This document shows positions 1-7,085 of a DNA stretch of 36,205 nucleotides, piece after piece. Position numbers and translations under genes: made by a program. The stretch's first letter is position 1, and the number at the start of each line of letters is the position of its first letter. The stretch is from a virus: positions 1 through 36,205 of the IMG/VR virus record IMGVR_UViG_3300037246_000798; one strand, 5' to 3'. Below the pieces are notes generated by a model, which ran no database searches, was not told where the DNA came from, and was given only the letters and a program-made list of their open reading frames with translations.

Positions 1-126
1 CATCACCTAACTTTCTTCTAGCCCAACTCTTCAATTCATCGGGGTCTACCCAATGTGGTGCAGAACCAAACTCTAAAGATTTTGAATGTGCTTTCTTAGA
101 TATAATATCATAAGATAAATGGTTAG
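1..126. repeat. Terminal direct repeat, left copy
   Basis: This stretch is identical to 36067-36192 by direct reading. It lies inside the gp10-like neck gene, and joining the two copies restores one uninterrupted reading frame. The repeat therefore marks contig circularity or terminal redundancy rather than a dispersed repeat. The length is close to a common assembler k-mer size (inference). Confidence 0.95.
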
Positions 127-280
127 GAATCATTGGTTCAATCACAATATTTCGAGCTGTGTCGGCAGTATCCTTACTTACTTTTTGTTTCGCCTTTTCC
201 TGAACTCGAAGAGCAACCTTAAAGAGAGCATTAGAAAGAGCGTTGCGTATTGCGGAATCGTCATATTCAACTACTACCAT
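1..280 (-). CDS. HK97 gp10-like neck/tail-completion protein, N-terminal part
   Basis: Start ATG is at 278-280, 14 bp inside the end of the upstream stopper gene, and the frame runs off the left edge. This part encodes 93 residues beginning MVVVEYDDSAIRN. Across the contig junction it continues in frame at 36067 and down to the stop at 35933-35935, giving about 137 residues. The pattern of an N-terminal helix, an ARNIVIEPMIPN strand segment, then LEFGSAPHWV and a C-terminal HPFMTPAY is typical of the HK97 gp10 family, which joins the head-tail connector to the tail. The gene position between stopper and tail terminator fits that role. Family assignment is from remembered motifs, not a search. 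Confidence 0.8.
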   Translation of the reverse strand, partial: MVVVEYDDSAIRNALSNALFKVALRVQEKAKQKVSKDTADTARNIVIEPMIPNHLSYDIISKKAHSKSLEFGSAPHWVDPDELKSWARRKLGD

Positions 281-650
281 TTAAATCAATAGCAGTCACA
301 ACCCCAATCCCATAAACAGGTGGGTATGTAGATGTGATAGCTTTTACCCTCCATCTTCTTGTTCCATCATCAATAATATCATCCACTGCAACAATCAAAT
401 CATAAGGAAAATAAATCTTCATATTACCAACAATGTTCAAACCACTATTCGATATTTTTAAATCTTTATTAGTAATGTTAGCAATAACAATCCGACCAGC
501 AGTCCCTGCGTCCTCGGTGATTCCAGTAACTCTTCCATACTCATCAACAGTAGTTGTACTTTTTTTGTAAATAGTAACATCAACTCCACCACGAGCCAAA
601 GGGTTTGCTTTGAAACTTTCCAAAGAACCAACCTTATAATTTCGTGCCAT
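267..650 (-). CDS. Head-tail stopper (head-closure) protein
   Basis: A 127-residue protein, mostly beta-strand in appearance, with N-terminal MARNYKVGSLESFKANPLAR and a C-terminal strand-rich part (RRWRVKAITSTYPPVYGIGV) like small phage head-closure/stopper proteins. Its ATG overlaps the stop of the adaptor gene (TAATG at 648-652), and its own end overlaps the start of the gp10-like gene, so the three are translationally coupled. Position after the adaptor and before gp10 is the conserved siphovirus order and is the main support. The sequence alone does not identify the family firmly. Confidence 0.6.
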   Translation of the reverse strand: MARNYKVGSLESFKANPLARGGVDVTIYKKSTTTVDEYGRVTGITEDAGTAGRIVIANITNKDLKISNSGLNIVGNMKIYFPYDLIVAVDDIIDDGTRRWRVKAITSTYPPVYGIGVVTAIDLNGSS

Positions 651-1531
651 TATGCTAACCTCATTTTAAACTTCCTGTATGAAATTCCAGTTGCCAATTC
701 TAATCTTTTCTTTTCCTTTTCAAGCATACCAATCATTGCGTTCAAGTTTGTGTAGGGTTCTCCTAAACTTTCTTGAAATTCTCCAAGAGAATAAGAAGTA
801 ACATCATTGTAAGAACCACCTGTGATGTGAACGAAGATTCTAATTGCAGTCATAATTTTAGCTAACTGCTCAACCTCAGCAGGTATTGTTAATAGTCCAT
901 AAGTTCCAATAGCCTGAATGTCATTATATCTGTAGAATCCATAATATGAATTAGAGTACAAATGGATAATACCATTTGTTTCAGCTTCATAATCATAATG
1001 ATTTCTTAGAGTATTATATTCCTGAGATTCAAGATTAAGTATATAACCCACCGACGTGACACTCACATTCTTGAAAGGCAATTTCCAATTTTTACATGAA
1101 TCTAAATCAGTTTTACTAGAACCAGTGATTGTAAAATTTTCGAGCCTACCATAAACAGTTTGTGTAGACTTATCAATATTTCTTGAGATGTCATAAATCC
1201 ATTCATAAATAGTTTCAGTAGTTAATGAGTCTGGTAAAGTTTCTTCAGTCAATCCAGCCATTCTTAAAACAGAAGCATAGTCTGTATAGAGGTTTGAAGT
1301 CCCAGCTTCAAATGGGTCTGAGTATTCAGAATGTTTTGTTTGATTTGTAGAGTAAAATCTAATCTTATACCAATTACCGTCAATCCCATCATAATCATAA
1401 TAAACTCCCTCAGTCACTGGAATACTACCTATCTCTGCATAACTTCCTTCTTCAGTATCACTTCGATAGATTTTTACTATATCAAAGTCCGCAGGGTATG
1501 GAGTATCGTTCCAGTTTATTAAATTTCCCAT
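650..1531 (-). CDS. Head-tail adaptor with N-terminal FN3-like domain
   Basis: Predicted 293 residues from the ATG at 1531. The open frame extends up to a TTG at 1579, but a BRE/TATA at 1553-1567 lies within that extension and exactly 22 nt from this ATG, the spacing seen across the genome. Residues about 1-80 resemble a fibronectin type III domain (INWNDTP, FDIVKIYRS, YYDYDG, YKIRFYS). The remainder resembles phage connector adaptors: an N-terminal helix, a beta insertion, then helices TIPAEVEQLAKIMTAIRIFVH and a long C-terminal helix. The stop overlaps the stopper start. FN3 on an adaptor would place an immunoglobulin-like decoration at the neck (inference). Confidence 0.6.
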   Translation of the reverse strand: MGNLINWNDTPYPADFDIVKIYRSDTEEGSYAEIGSIPVTEGVYYDYDGIDGNWYKIRFYSTNQTKHSEYSDPFEAGTSNLYTDYASVLRMAGLTEETLPDSLTTETIYEWIYDISRNIDKSTQTVYGRLENFTITGSSKTDLDSCKNWKLPFKNVSVTSVGYILNLESQEYNTLRNHYDYEAETNGIIHLYSNSYYGFYRYNDIQAIGTYGLLTIPAEVEQLAKIMTAIRIFVHITGGSYNDVTSYSLGEFQESLGEPYTNLNAMIGMLEKEKKRLELATGISYRKFKMRLA

Positions 1532-1552
1532 GTTAATTATTGTGTTTGTAAG

Positions 1553-1567
1553 TTTATAAGTATTTTC
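1553..1567 (-). promoter_or_regulatory. BRE/TATA promoter for adaptor gene
   Basis: On the minus strand this reads GAAAATACTTATAAA. The TATA 8-mer (plus-strand TTTATAAG at 1553-1560) begins 22 nt upstream of the ATG at 1531, matching the leaderless pattern of other structural genes. It decides the start of the adaptor gene. Confidence 0.7.
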
Positions 1568-1568
1568 A

Positions 1569-4500
1569 TCAGTTGACAACTAAAGTTGGTTTGAACGAAC
1601 TACCCATTCCAGATGGTACAAAGATTCTTGAAGACCCTTTTGCTTTGAAATATTCTACTAATTTAATTGATGGTTTTATTAACAAAAGCTTTTCTAAATA
1701 TGCAGAAGCATCAATGTCAAATGAAGAAGTCTTAATAATGAATGATTCACCAGTAACATCATCTGAGAATTGTTTGAATAATATTGCATCCCCAGAAATA
1801 TCATCTGAGTATCGTTTGTATAGATAAGAATTAGCAAAAATATTATTTGAGATTTGTTTGGATAATAGTGCATCACCACCAATATTATTTATTAACTGTT
1901 TAAAGACAACTGCATCTCCTTGAATATTTACACCTAATGCTTTGTATAATACAGCATCAGAAGTAATAGTGTCCGAGTATCGTTTATATAAATAAGAATC
2001 AGAATCAACGGTGTCTAAAAAGGTCTTAAAAACAACTGCATCTCCTTGAATATTTACACCTAATGCTTTGTATAATTCAGCATCAGAAGTAATAGTGTCC
2101 GAGTATCTTTTATATAGATATGATTCACCAGAAACATTATCTGAGAATCTTTTGTATAGATATGCGTTAGCAAATATTTCTCCATCCATCTCTTCATGTA
2201 TGTATGCGTCACCTTGAATTGTATCAAAATATTTCTTATCCAAATAAGAATCACCACTTACAACATCGGAGAATTGTTTGAATAATACAGCATCACCACT
2301 GATGACATCACTTGGTTGTTTCCATAATGAAGCATCACCATCAACAGTGTCAAAGTATTGTTTATCCAAATAAGCATCTCCATCGACAGTATAACTTGGT
2401 TGTTTCCATAAAAATGCGTCACCACTGATGACATTAGTTGGTGATTTATAAATTTCAGCATCACCTGTTATAATATAACTTGGTTGTTTCCATAATGAAG
2501 CGTCTCCGCTAATAACATCACTTGGTTGTTTCCATAATGAAGCATCAGCATCAATCGTATCTAAGGATTGTTTGTCTAATGAAGCATCAGCATCAATAGT
2601 GTCTGAGGATTGTTTCCACAATGAAGCATCACCCTCAACAGTATCTGATAATGTTTTTACTAAAAATGATTCACCAGTTACATCGTCAGAAGATTGTTTC
2701 CACAATGATGCGTCTCCATCTACATCATCAGAGAACTTCTTGAATAATTCGGCATCAGCATCTACAGTCTTTGAATATGTATTAACAGTTGATTCCTCAA
2801 ATAGTTGAATAGTCCTAAAATTATATTGGTCACCTATGTCTCCATTATACACCATCAGCAATGTTGTCTCATCTATCCAATCATAAAACTTACCAACTGC
2901 TAAAAAATCATTAATATTAGGCATTGTTGTTTCTTCGTGAATCTCTGTTAATTGACCATCTCCTCCAATACTGTGAAATGAATTATGGATACCATTATTA
3001 TGTCTAATAGACAAAAAGAAACCATTATGCTTTTGTGTGGAATGGTGTATGTAAACATCACCATCTGTTTCAGTTGAAGTTGTTAATGATAATATTTGAC
3101 TACTATCTGATGTTATAACATAAGAGCCATCAACAGCTACAGTCTCAACCCTAACAGTTCCAGTAGAACTATCCCTAGAAACAACACTATAATTGTCACC
3201 GTTTATAAAAGTCTCAATACCTTGTATTCTATTTCGACCAGTAGCGACGGTAAACTCTGCACCAAAAGTCATTGTTGTCCCACTCAATGTTCCAATCCTT
3301 GCTTGAACTTCACTATACAAATCAATGTAAAAATAAATAACATGAGTATCATCAATCTTCTCCGCTCTAACACCGTAACAATTAGTAGAACCATTAATTT
3401 CTGTCCTTCCAGTAAATGTCAAACTTCCACCAGAGGCAGTGCAAATTGCATATCTAAGGTCTAAGTCATCATCCATATAACTAACAAACCACTTATCTGT
3501 TTGCAGAGGAATAATATCAAAATATTTTGACCCATCTTTACTATTAACTGTATCATAAGTTGTTGAAATATTTGTAGCTATTTTACTACCAACAGTCATC
3601 CCAGAATCAGTAATGTTACTATATTTGTTGTAATAAACACTAACACCATTATTATGAAAACTATAAACATTACCAGAAGTATCCTCAATATACCCTCCGT
3701 TACTGTGAAAGTTTGTTGTGTCAATTTCTGTAAAATTAAGTGATTTAATAGTTGAGACAGAAGACATGTCACTGTAATTCATATATCTAACATATCCATC
3801 ATCCGCTAGAGCATCACACATATTTGTAGCTATAACTCTATTATTTGGCATATTCTTAATACCAATAAGTTTAGGGACGTAGTTACTAAAATCATTAGTT
3901 CTTTGAGATTCTAATTCTGTCCAAATTGGGTTGTATCTGATTAATGAAGCATCAGCATCAATCGTGTCTGATGATGTTTTGATTAAATAAGCATCAGCAT
4001 CAATCGTGTCTGGTGTGGGAACATATTCAATTCCTAATCTAGGATAATCATTTCCATCATCTATAAACCAATTTTCATCAACATAACTTCCTATAGCAAC
4101 AATATCCCAAGCACTAAAAGTTGTTATATCTTCCATCTGCGTTGTTGTCTTTGGAACTCCGTTACCAGTATCACTTTGTCCAGATGTAGTAGTATCATAG
4201 AAGCAACTTGTTATAGTTGATGTTGAATTTAGTGCTATTAATCCACCCCTAGTTCCTACACCTCCACTTATAAAGCCAGTAGAATATGAATATTGTATTG
4301 TGGAATTATCTAAAATGATACTTATAAGTCCACTAGCATAGTTAACGGTCTTGGTTGCATCTGCATTAGAGTAACAATTACTTACTACACTACCTGATGC
4401 AATCCCAATTAAACCTCCAATATATGAAACCCCAGCAACATCACCGCTAGTATAACAATTCGATATTGTTGAACTAACTAAAATATATCCACATAAACCT

Positions 4501-4826
4501 CCAACATACTCATCGCCTGTAATATCTACGTTTAAAACACCCAAATCACTAATACTACAACCAGTTGAACTTCCAAACAATCCTTGATAATCAGCACTTC
4601 TGGATATAAATATATCTGAAATAGTATGTCCACCACCATCAAAAGTTCCAGTAAAATTTGTGCTATTATCTCCTATCGGAATCCACCCCTCACCACTATT
4701 TGCAGACGAACTAGCATAAGTATCGTATCCAGCTGAGTTTTGGTCTAAATCAACTGTAAGAACGTAATCATCTGTTAAATCACTATTCATATCTGCTAAA
4801 TCAGCCCATGAAGTTATATCTGTCAT
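1569..4826 (-). CDS. Large repeat-containing appendage/adhesin with GLUG motifs
   Basis: A 1085-residue protein. Residues about 60-250 carry GLUG-type motifs (YQGLFG, YVGGLCG, YIGGLIG with intervening SNCY) and end in KTTTQMEDITTFSAWDI, a sequence typical of GLUG-containing bacterial adhesins and IgA-protease-like proteins. Two 14-residue units follow near residue 275 (consensus SDTIDADASLxKxS). Residues about 300-680 are a strand-rich domain of unknown type. Residues about 683-1046 are roughly 26 uninterrupted 14-residue repeats, consensus SDxIxGDAxLxKQx, before a short C-terminal tail. Lies between capsid and adaptor genes, so it may be a head or neck fibre rather than a tail-tip fibre (inference). 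It starts next to the stop of the preceding gene, without its own promoter. Confidence 0.7.
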   Translation of the reverse strand: MTDITSWADLADMNSDLTDDYVLTVDLDQNSAGYDTYASSSANSGEGWIPIGDNSTNFTGTFDGGGHTISDIFISRSADYQGLFGSSTGCSISDLGVLNVDITGDEYVGGLCGYILVSSTISNCYTSGDVAGVSYIGGLIGIASGSVVSNCYSNADATKTVNYASGLISIILDNSTIQYSYSTGFISGGVGTRGGLIALNSTSTITSCFYDTTTSGQSDTGNGVPKTTTQMEDITTFSAWDIVAIGSYVDENWFIDDGNDYPRLGIEYVPTPDTIDADAYLIKTSSDTIDADASLIRYNPIWTELESQRTNDFSNYVPKLIGIKNMPNNRVIATNMCDALADDGYVRYMNYSDMSSVSTIKSLNFTEIDTTNFHSNGGYIEDTSGNVYSFHNNGVSVYYNKYSNITDSGMTVGSKIATNISTTYDTVNSKDGSKYFDIIPLQTDKWFVSYMDDDLDLRYAICTASGGSLTFTGRTEINGSTNCYGVRAEKIDDTHVIYFYIDLYSEVQARIGTLSGTTMTFGAEFTVATGRNRIQGIETFINGDNYSVVSRDSSTGTVRVETVAVDGSYVITSDSSQILSLTTSTETDGDVYIHHSTQKHNGFFLSIRHNNGIHNSFHSIGGDGQLTEIHEETTMPNINDFLAVGKFYDWIDETTLLMVYNGDIGDQYNFRTIQLFEESTVNTYSKTVDADAELFKKFSDDVDGDASLWKQSSDDVTGESFLVKTLSDTVEGDASLWKQSSDTIDADASLDKQSLDTIDADASLWKQPSDVISGDASLWKQPSYIITGDAEIYKSPTNVISGDAFLWKQPSYTVDGDAYLDKQYFDTVDGDASLWKQPSDVISGDAVLFKQFSDVVSGDSYLDKKYFDTIQGDAYIHEEMDGEIFANAYLYKRFSDNVSGESYLYKRYSDTITSDAELYKALGVNIQGDAVVFKTFLDTVDSDSYLYKRYSDTITSDAVLYKALGVNIQGDAVVFKQLINNIGGDALLSKQISNNIFANSYLYKRYSDDISGDAILFKQFSDDVTGESFIIKTSSFDIDASAYLEKLLLIKPSIKLVEYFKAKGSSRIFVPSGMGSSFKPTLVVN
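1691..2780 (-). repeat. Array of about 26 tandem 42-bp (14-residue) coding repeats
   Basis: Successive units read as SDDVDGDASLWKQS, SDTVEGDASLWKQS, SDVISGDASLWKQP, SDNVSGESYLYKRY and similar, always 14 residues with no slippage. Most units differ at the DNA level, but a block of about 90 bp beginning at 1906 is repeated almost exactly at 2032, a 126-bp shift equal to three units, showing recent duplication. Confidence 0.9.
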
Positions 4827-4827
4827 A

Positions 4828-5190
4828 TTATTCTAACCTCGTCTTTTCCATATCATAGAACACTAATTTTTTACAGTTCTTTCCATTCAATTCAAATTGA
4901 AACCCAAATCCATAACCTACAATCTTAACTTCCATAGTTGGGAAAGTCTTCTGCTTTCTACAAAAAGAAATCCACCTAGCATGTGGGATTGTTGGCATAG
5001 CAGGTAATTCATACTCAACTCCATTAACAGAAATCTTTTTGTCTTCCAAGTCTACTTCAAATAATAAACCATTAACATCGTAGCCGAAAGAAAGTAATTC
5101 ATCTTCATGTTCTTTAAGAATTGCATTGAATGATATTAAGTCAATATCATCATAAGAAAAATCGTTTGTTTTTGTTTTTATATATTTCAT
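4828..5190 (-). CDS. Hypothetical appendage-associated protein
   Basis: A 120-residue protein starting MKYIKTKTNDFSYDDIDL. It has alternating acidic strands and a central PAMPTIPHARWISFCRKQ segment; no family is recognised. It ends one base before the start of the 1085-residue adhesin gene, so the two are co-transcribed and may be coupled, suggesting an accessory or chaperone role for the adhesin (inference). A weak AT-rich TATA candidate lies at 5208-5218, closer to the ATG than usual. The ATG at 5190 is the only sensible start. Confidence 0.65.
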   Translation of the reverse strand: MKYIKTKTNDFSYDDIDLISFNAILKEHEDELLSFGYDVNGLLFEVDLEDKKISVNGVEYELPAMPTIPHARWISFCRKQKTFPTMEVKIVGYGFGFQFELNGKNCKKLVFYDMEKTRLE

Positions 5191-5229
5191 TGTATTGAAA
5201 ATGTTGTTTTATAATATTGTTTGTGTTTT

Positions 5230-5730
5230 CTATTTTAAATACTTTTCGCTTTGATATTTTCTATGCCATTTCATATGACACGACCTACATCTCATTTCTA
5301 AATTTGATAAGGTATTATTGAAGTGGTCTCCATCTTTATGATGAACACAAAGCCCATAGGTTATTTTACATTTCACACATATTTGTTTAAGATTCTCCTT
5401 AGCTAATTTTCTATATTCTTTTCCGTTTTTACTTTCACCTGTGATTGTTTGAGCCTTAGAAATCTTATCCCTTGTCTCCTGACTAACTATTCTACCTAAA
5501 CAATTTTTATTACCCATTAGTTTTTTAGAAATATTTTTCTTATGAGAATCAGTTTTATTTTTCCAAGGATTAAGGTCATTATTTTTTTGACTATCAGATA
5601 AACTTCGAGCCTGAATACCATATTTATTCATTAATCTTTTAATCCTAGTCTGATTTAAACCTAAGATTTTAGCTATTTGTCTTTGAGATTTATTTTCTAC
5701 ATAATATAGTCTTTCTATTATATCTTTCAT
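5230..5730 (-). CDS. Free-standing HNH homing-type endonuclease
   Basis: A 166-residue protein with three parts. Residues 1-40 form a helix-turn-helix (QRQIAKILGLNQTRIKRLMN), like resolvase-type DNA-binding domains. Residues about 70-95 resemble a NUMOD3-type DNA-binding segment (GRIVSQETRDKISKAQ). Residues 116-156 are an HNH nuclease with zinc cysteines C118/C121 and C148/C151, the core HH at 130-131, N139 and H152. It has its own promoter (TATA 22 nt upstream) and sits between two structural genes, the usual place of a homing endonuclease that spreads by cutting alleles lacking it. A packaging-associated HNH is less likely because it is far from terminase. Confidence 0.85.
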   Translation of the reverse strand: MKDIIERLYYVENKSQRQIAKILGLNQTRIKRLMNKYGIQARSLSDSQKNNDLNPWKNKTDSHKKNISKKLMGNKNCLGRIVSQETRDKISKAQTITGESKNGKEYRKLAKENLKQICVKCKITYGLCVHHKDGDHFNNTLSNLEMRCRSCHMKWHRKYQSEKYLK

Positions 5731-5751
5731 ATAGTATATTAGAATTAGTCA

Positions 5752-5766
5752 CTTATAAATGTTTCG
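5752..5766 (-). promoter_or_regulatory. TATA promoter for HNH gene
   Basis: The minus strand reads CATTTATAAG with the box at 5752-5759, beginning 22 nt from the ATG at 5730. The box is in reverse orientation to the CTTATAAA of the structural promoters but the palindromic core TTATAA is shared. Confidence 0.55.
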
Positions 5767-5773
5767 TTATACC

Positions 5774-6265
5774 TTAACTCTCATCGTATTGAATTGTAAA
5801 TTGTTGTGTACCGATAGTTCCTAAAGTTACAACAGCAGTTGGTACAACTAATTGCATATCTAAATATTTTGAAATTCCGGGAACTGTAATTGGAGATGCT
5901 TGTGATAAATCTAAAGCACTACCCTCGCTTGTTGGAATATCGACTGTAGCTCTTGGACTTGCAGTGTTTACAGGTGTGAATACACTTGTTTCAACTGAAG
6001 CCTTAATAGCCAAAGCACCGTCGCTGAATGAACCACCAGACTTCCATGCTAAAATATTATCAATAGAATTAAAAGAACCTGAGAAATCCATAGCCAAAAC
6101 TCTTTCATAAGAATATGAAGAACCAGCGTCGGGAACATTAATTGGATTATCACTTGCTGGGTCAGCTGAGTGAGTATCTGCACTTAGAAAATTTGCATTT
6201 AGAGCAGTTTCTTCTACAGCTAAACTTGCTGTTGTATATACTTTGATTACTGATGTAGCTACCAT
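5774..6265 (-). CDS. Putative structural (capsid decoration-type) protein
   Basis: A 163-residue, strand-rich, low-charge protein with no cysteines, starting MVATSVIKVYTTASL and ending TLGTIGTQQFTIQYDES. Composition, size and position two genes after the major capsid gene suggest a virion protein such as a decoration or head-fibre base protein, but no family is recognised. It has its own BRE/TATA promoter, placed inside the 3' end of the upstream EF-hand gene, with the box 22 nt from its ATG, so it is probably a single-gene, strongly expressed transcript. Function is inferred from context only. Confidence 0.55.
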   Translation of the reverse strand: MVATSVIKVYTTASLAVEETALNANFLSADTHSADPASDNPINVPDAGSSYSYERVLAMDFSGSFNSIDNILAWKSGGSFSDGALAIKASVETSVFTPVNTASPRATVDIPTSEGSALDLSQASPITVPGISKYLDMQLVVPTAVVTLGTIGTQQFTIQYDES

Positions 6266-6267
6266 AG

Positions 6268-6447
6268 TTAGTTAATGTTTCTCCTCTTTATAAGTCTTTT
6301 CATTTTGGTATCCACGTCTTTAAGGAATAATTTCATCTCTTTAGCAGAGACACTACCGTCCTTATTTTTGTCTGCATACCTAACAAAATATTTAATACCT
6401 AAGTCTAAAAAATAGACTCCTAATATTTTTAGTATTTTCTTTACCAT
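6268..6447 (-). CDS. EF-hand miniprotein (59 residues)
   Basis: A short gene with a full promoter (TATA at 6469-6476, 22 nt from the ATG). The protein has an amphipathic N-terminal helix (KKILKILGVYFLDLG), then a canonical 12-residue EF-hand loop at residues 26-37, DKNKDGSVSAKE, with Asp1, Asn3, Asp5, Gly6, Val8 and Glu12 all in place, and a second helix (MKLFLKDVDTKMKRLIKRR). It is a single EF-hand or half-dockerin, so it could bind calcium alone or as a dimer. It lies among capsid genes, suggesting a virion component or calcium-dependent assembly factor (inference). The gene ends two bases before the next gene. Confidence 0.75.
   Translation of the reverse strand: MVKKILKILGVYFLDLGIKYFVRYADKNKDGSVSAKEMKLFLKDVDTKMKRLIKRRNIN
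6287..6301 (-). promoter_or_regulatory. BRE/TATA promoter for 5774-6265
   Basis: The minus strand reads GAAAAGACTTATAAA, with the box at 6287-6294 and 22 nt from the ATG at 6265. It is embedded in the last codons of the EF-hand gene. Confidence 0.75.
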
Positions 6448-6468
6448 AGAGAATAGACGATACTTGCA

Positions 6469-6483
6469 TTTATAAGTATTTTG
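6469..6483 (-). promoter_or_regulatory. BRE/TATA promoter for EF-hand gene
   Basis: The minus strand reads AAAATACTTATAAA, box at 6469-6476, 22 nt from the ATG at 6447. Confidence 0.75.
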
Positions 6484-6519
6484 TATAATAAAAAATAAAT
6501 AATAAAATTGTGTTGAATA

Positions 6520-6927
6520 TTATAAAGGTAAATTTAGTAATTTTCGTTCTCTCATTATTGCATCGGTGATTTTCATACGCCTGTAACCTGCTTCTTTCAT
6601 ATCTTCTTCAAAGAATGATTCATGCTCAAATGGTGATTCAAAATTTTCATTAGCGATTCTTGCCTTCTCAAAAAATTCTAAAATAGCCCTAACTCTTTTC
6701 TCTATGTGAGCAAGGAACATATATAAAATTCTAACATCTTCAAGAACAAATTTTTCACAAAACTTGTTATCCATATCAACAGATGCTTTACCGTCCTGAA
6801 TGTGAATTATTCCAACAGTCATTCCACATTTAACTATCTGGTAAAAACTAAACTTGTTCTCCTTGGTATTATCAACTAAATGAAAAGTAATTTTTTCATT
6901 TTCTTTTTCCATATTAAGTGCCTCCAT
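6520..6927 (-). CDS. Hypothetical protein downstream of capsid gene
   Basis: A 135-residue protein from the ATG at 6927, or 130 residues from an in-frame ATG at 6912. The first start fits a leaderless message from the TATA at 6952-6960; the second has a GGAGG immediately upstream, so both are possible. The N-terminal half looks beta-rich (KITFHLVDN, FSFYQIVKCG, VGIIHIQDGKASVDM), and the C-terminal half is helical and charged. No family is recognised. It is separated from the major capsid gene by a strong hairpin and has its own promoter, so it is regulated apart from it. Confidence 0.65.
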   Translation of the reverse strand: MEALNMEKENEKITFHLVDNTKENKFSFYQIVKCGMTVGIIHIQDGKASVDMDNKFCEKFVLEDVRILYMFLAHIEKRVRAILEFFEKARIANENFESPFEHESFFEEDMKEAGYRRMKITDAIMRERKLLNLPL

Positions 6928-6951
6928 TGTAATAATATCAGGAAGTCGAAG

Positions 6952-6966
6952 TATATAAACTTTACT
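6952..6966 (-). promoter_or_regulatory. TATA promoter for 6520-6927
   Basis: The minus strand reads TAGTAAAGTTTATATA. The box is 25 nt rather than 22 nt from the ATG at 6927 and belongs to the TTTATATA variety also seen before the genes starting at 10298 and 22845. Confidence 0.55.
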
Positions 6967-7016
6967 ATTACCTAATATTAGAGAGTGTCGGACAAATATC
7001 GTATAAAATAATAAGA

Positions 7017-7040
7017 ATCGAGGGGACGAATCCCCTCGAT
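7017..7040 (-). terminator. Perfect 10-bp hairpin with UUCG loop after the capsid gene
   Basis: On the minus strand ATCGAGGGGA pairs with TCCCCTCGAT around a TTCG loop, starting about 46 nt after the capsid stop and followed by TTATTATTTTAT. It also follows a T-rich run (ATTTTTTTTATTTTTAAAC), itself a good archaeal terminator. It probably ends or stabilises the capsid mRNA. Confidence 0.7.
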
Positions 7041-7085
7041 GAGAGTTTAAAAATAAAAAAAATTTTGTATGTTAACTTACTCCAA

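Noticed and set aside
1691-2780. CRISPR or non-coding repeat array
   Set aside because: The 42-bp units keep reading frame in a long gene and vary at synonymous and coding sites, so they are protein repeats.
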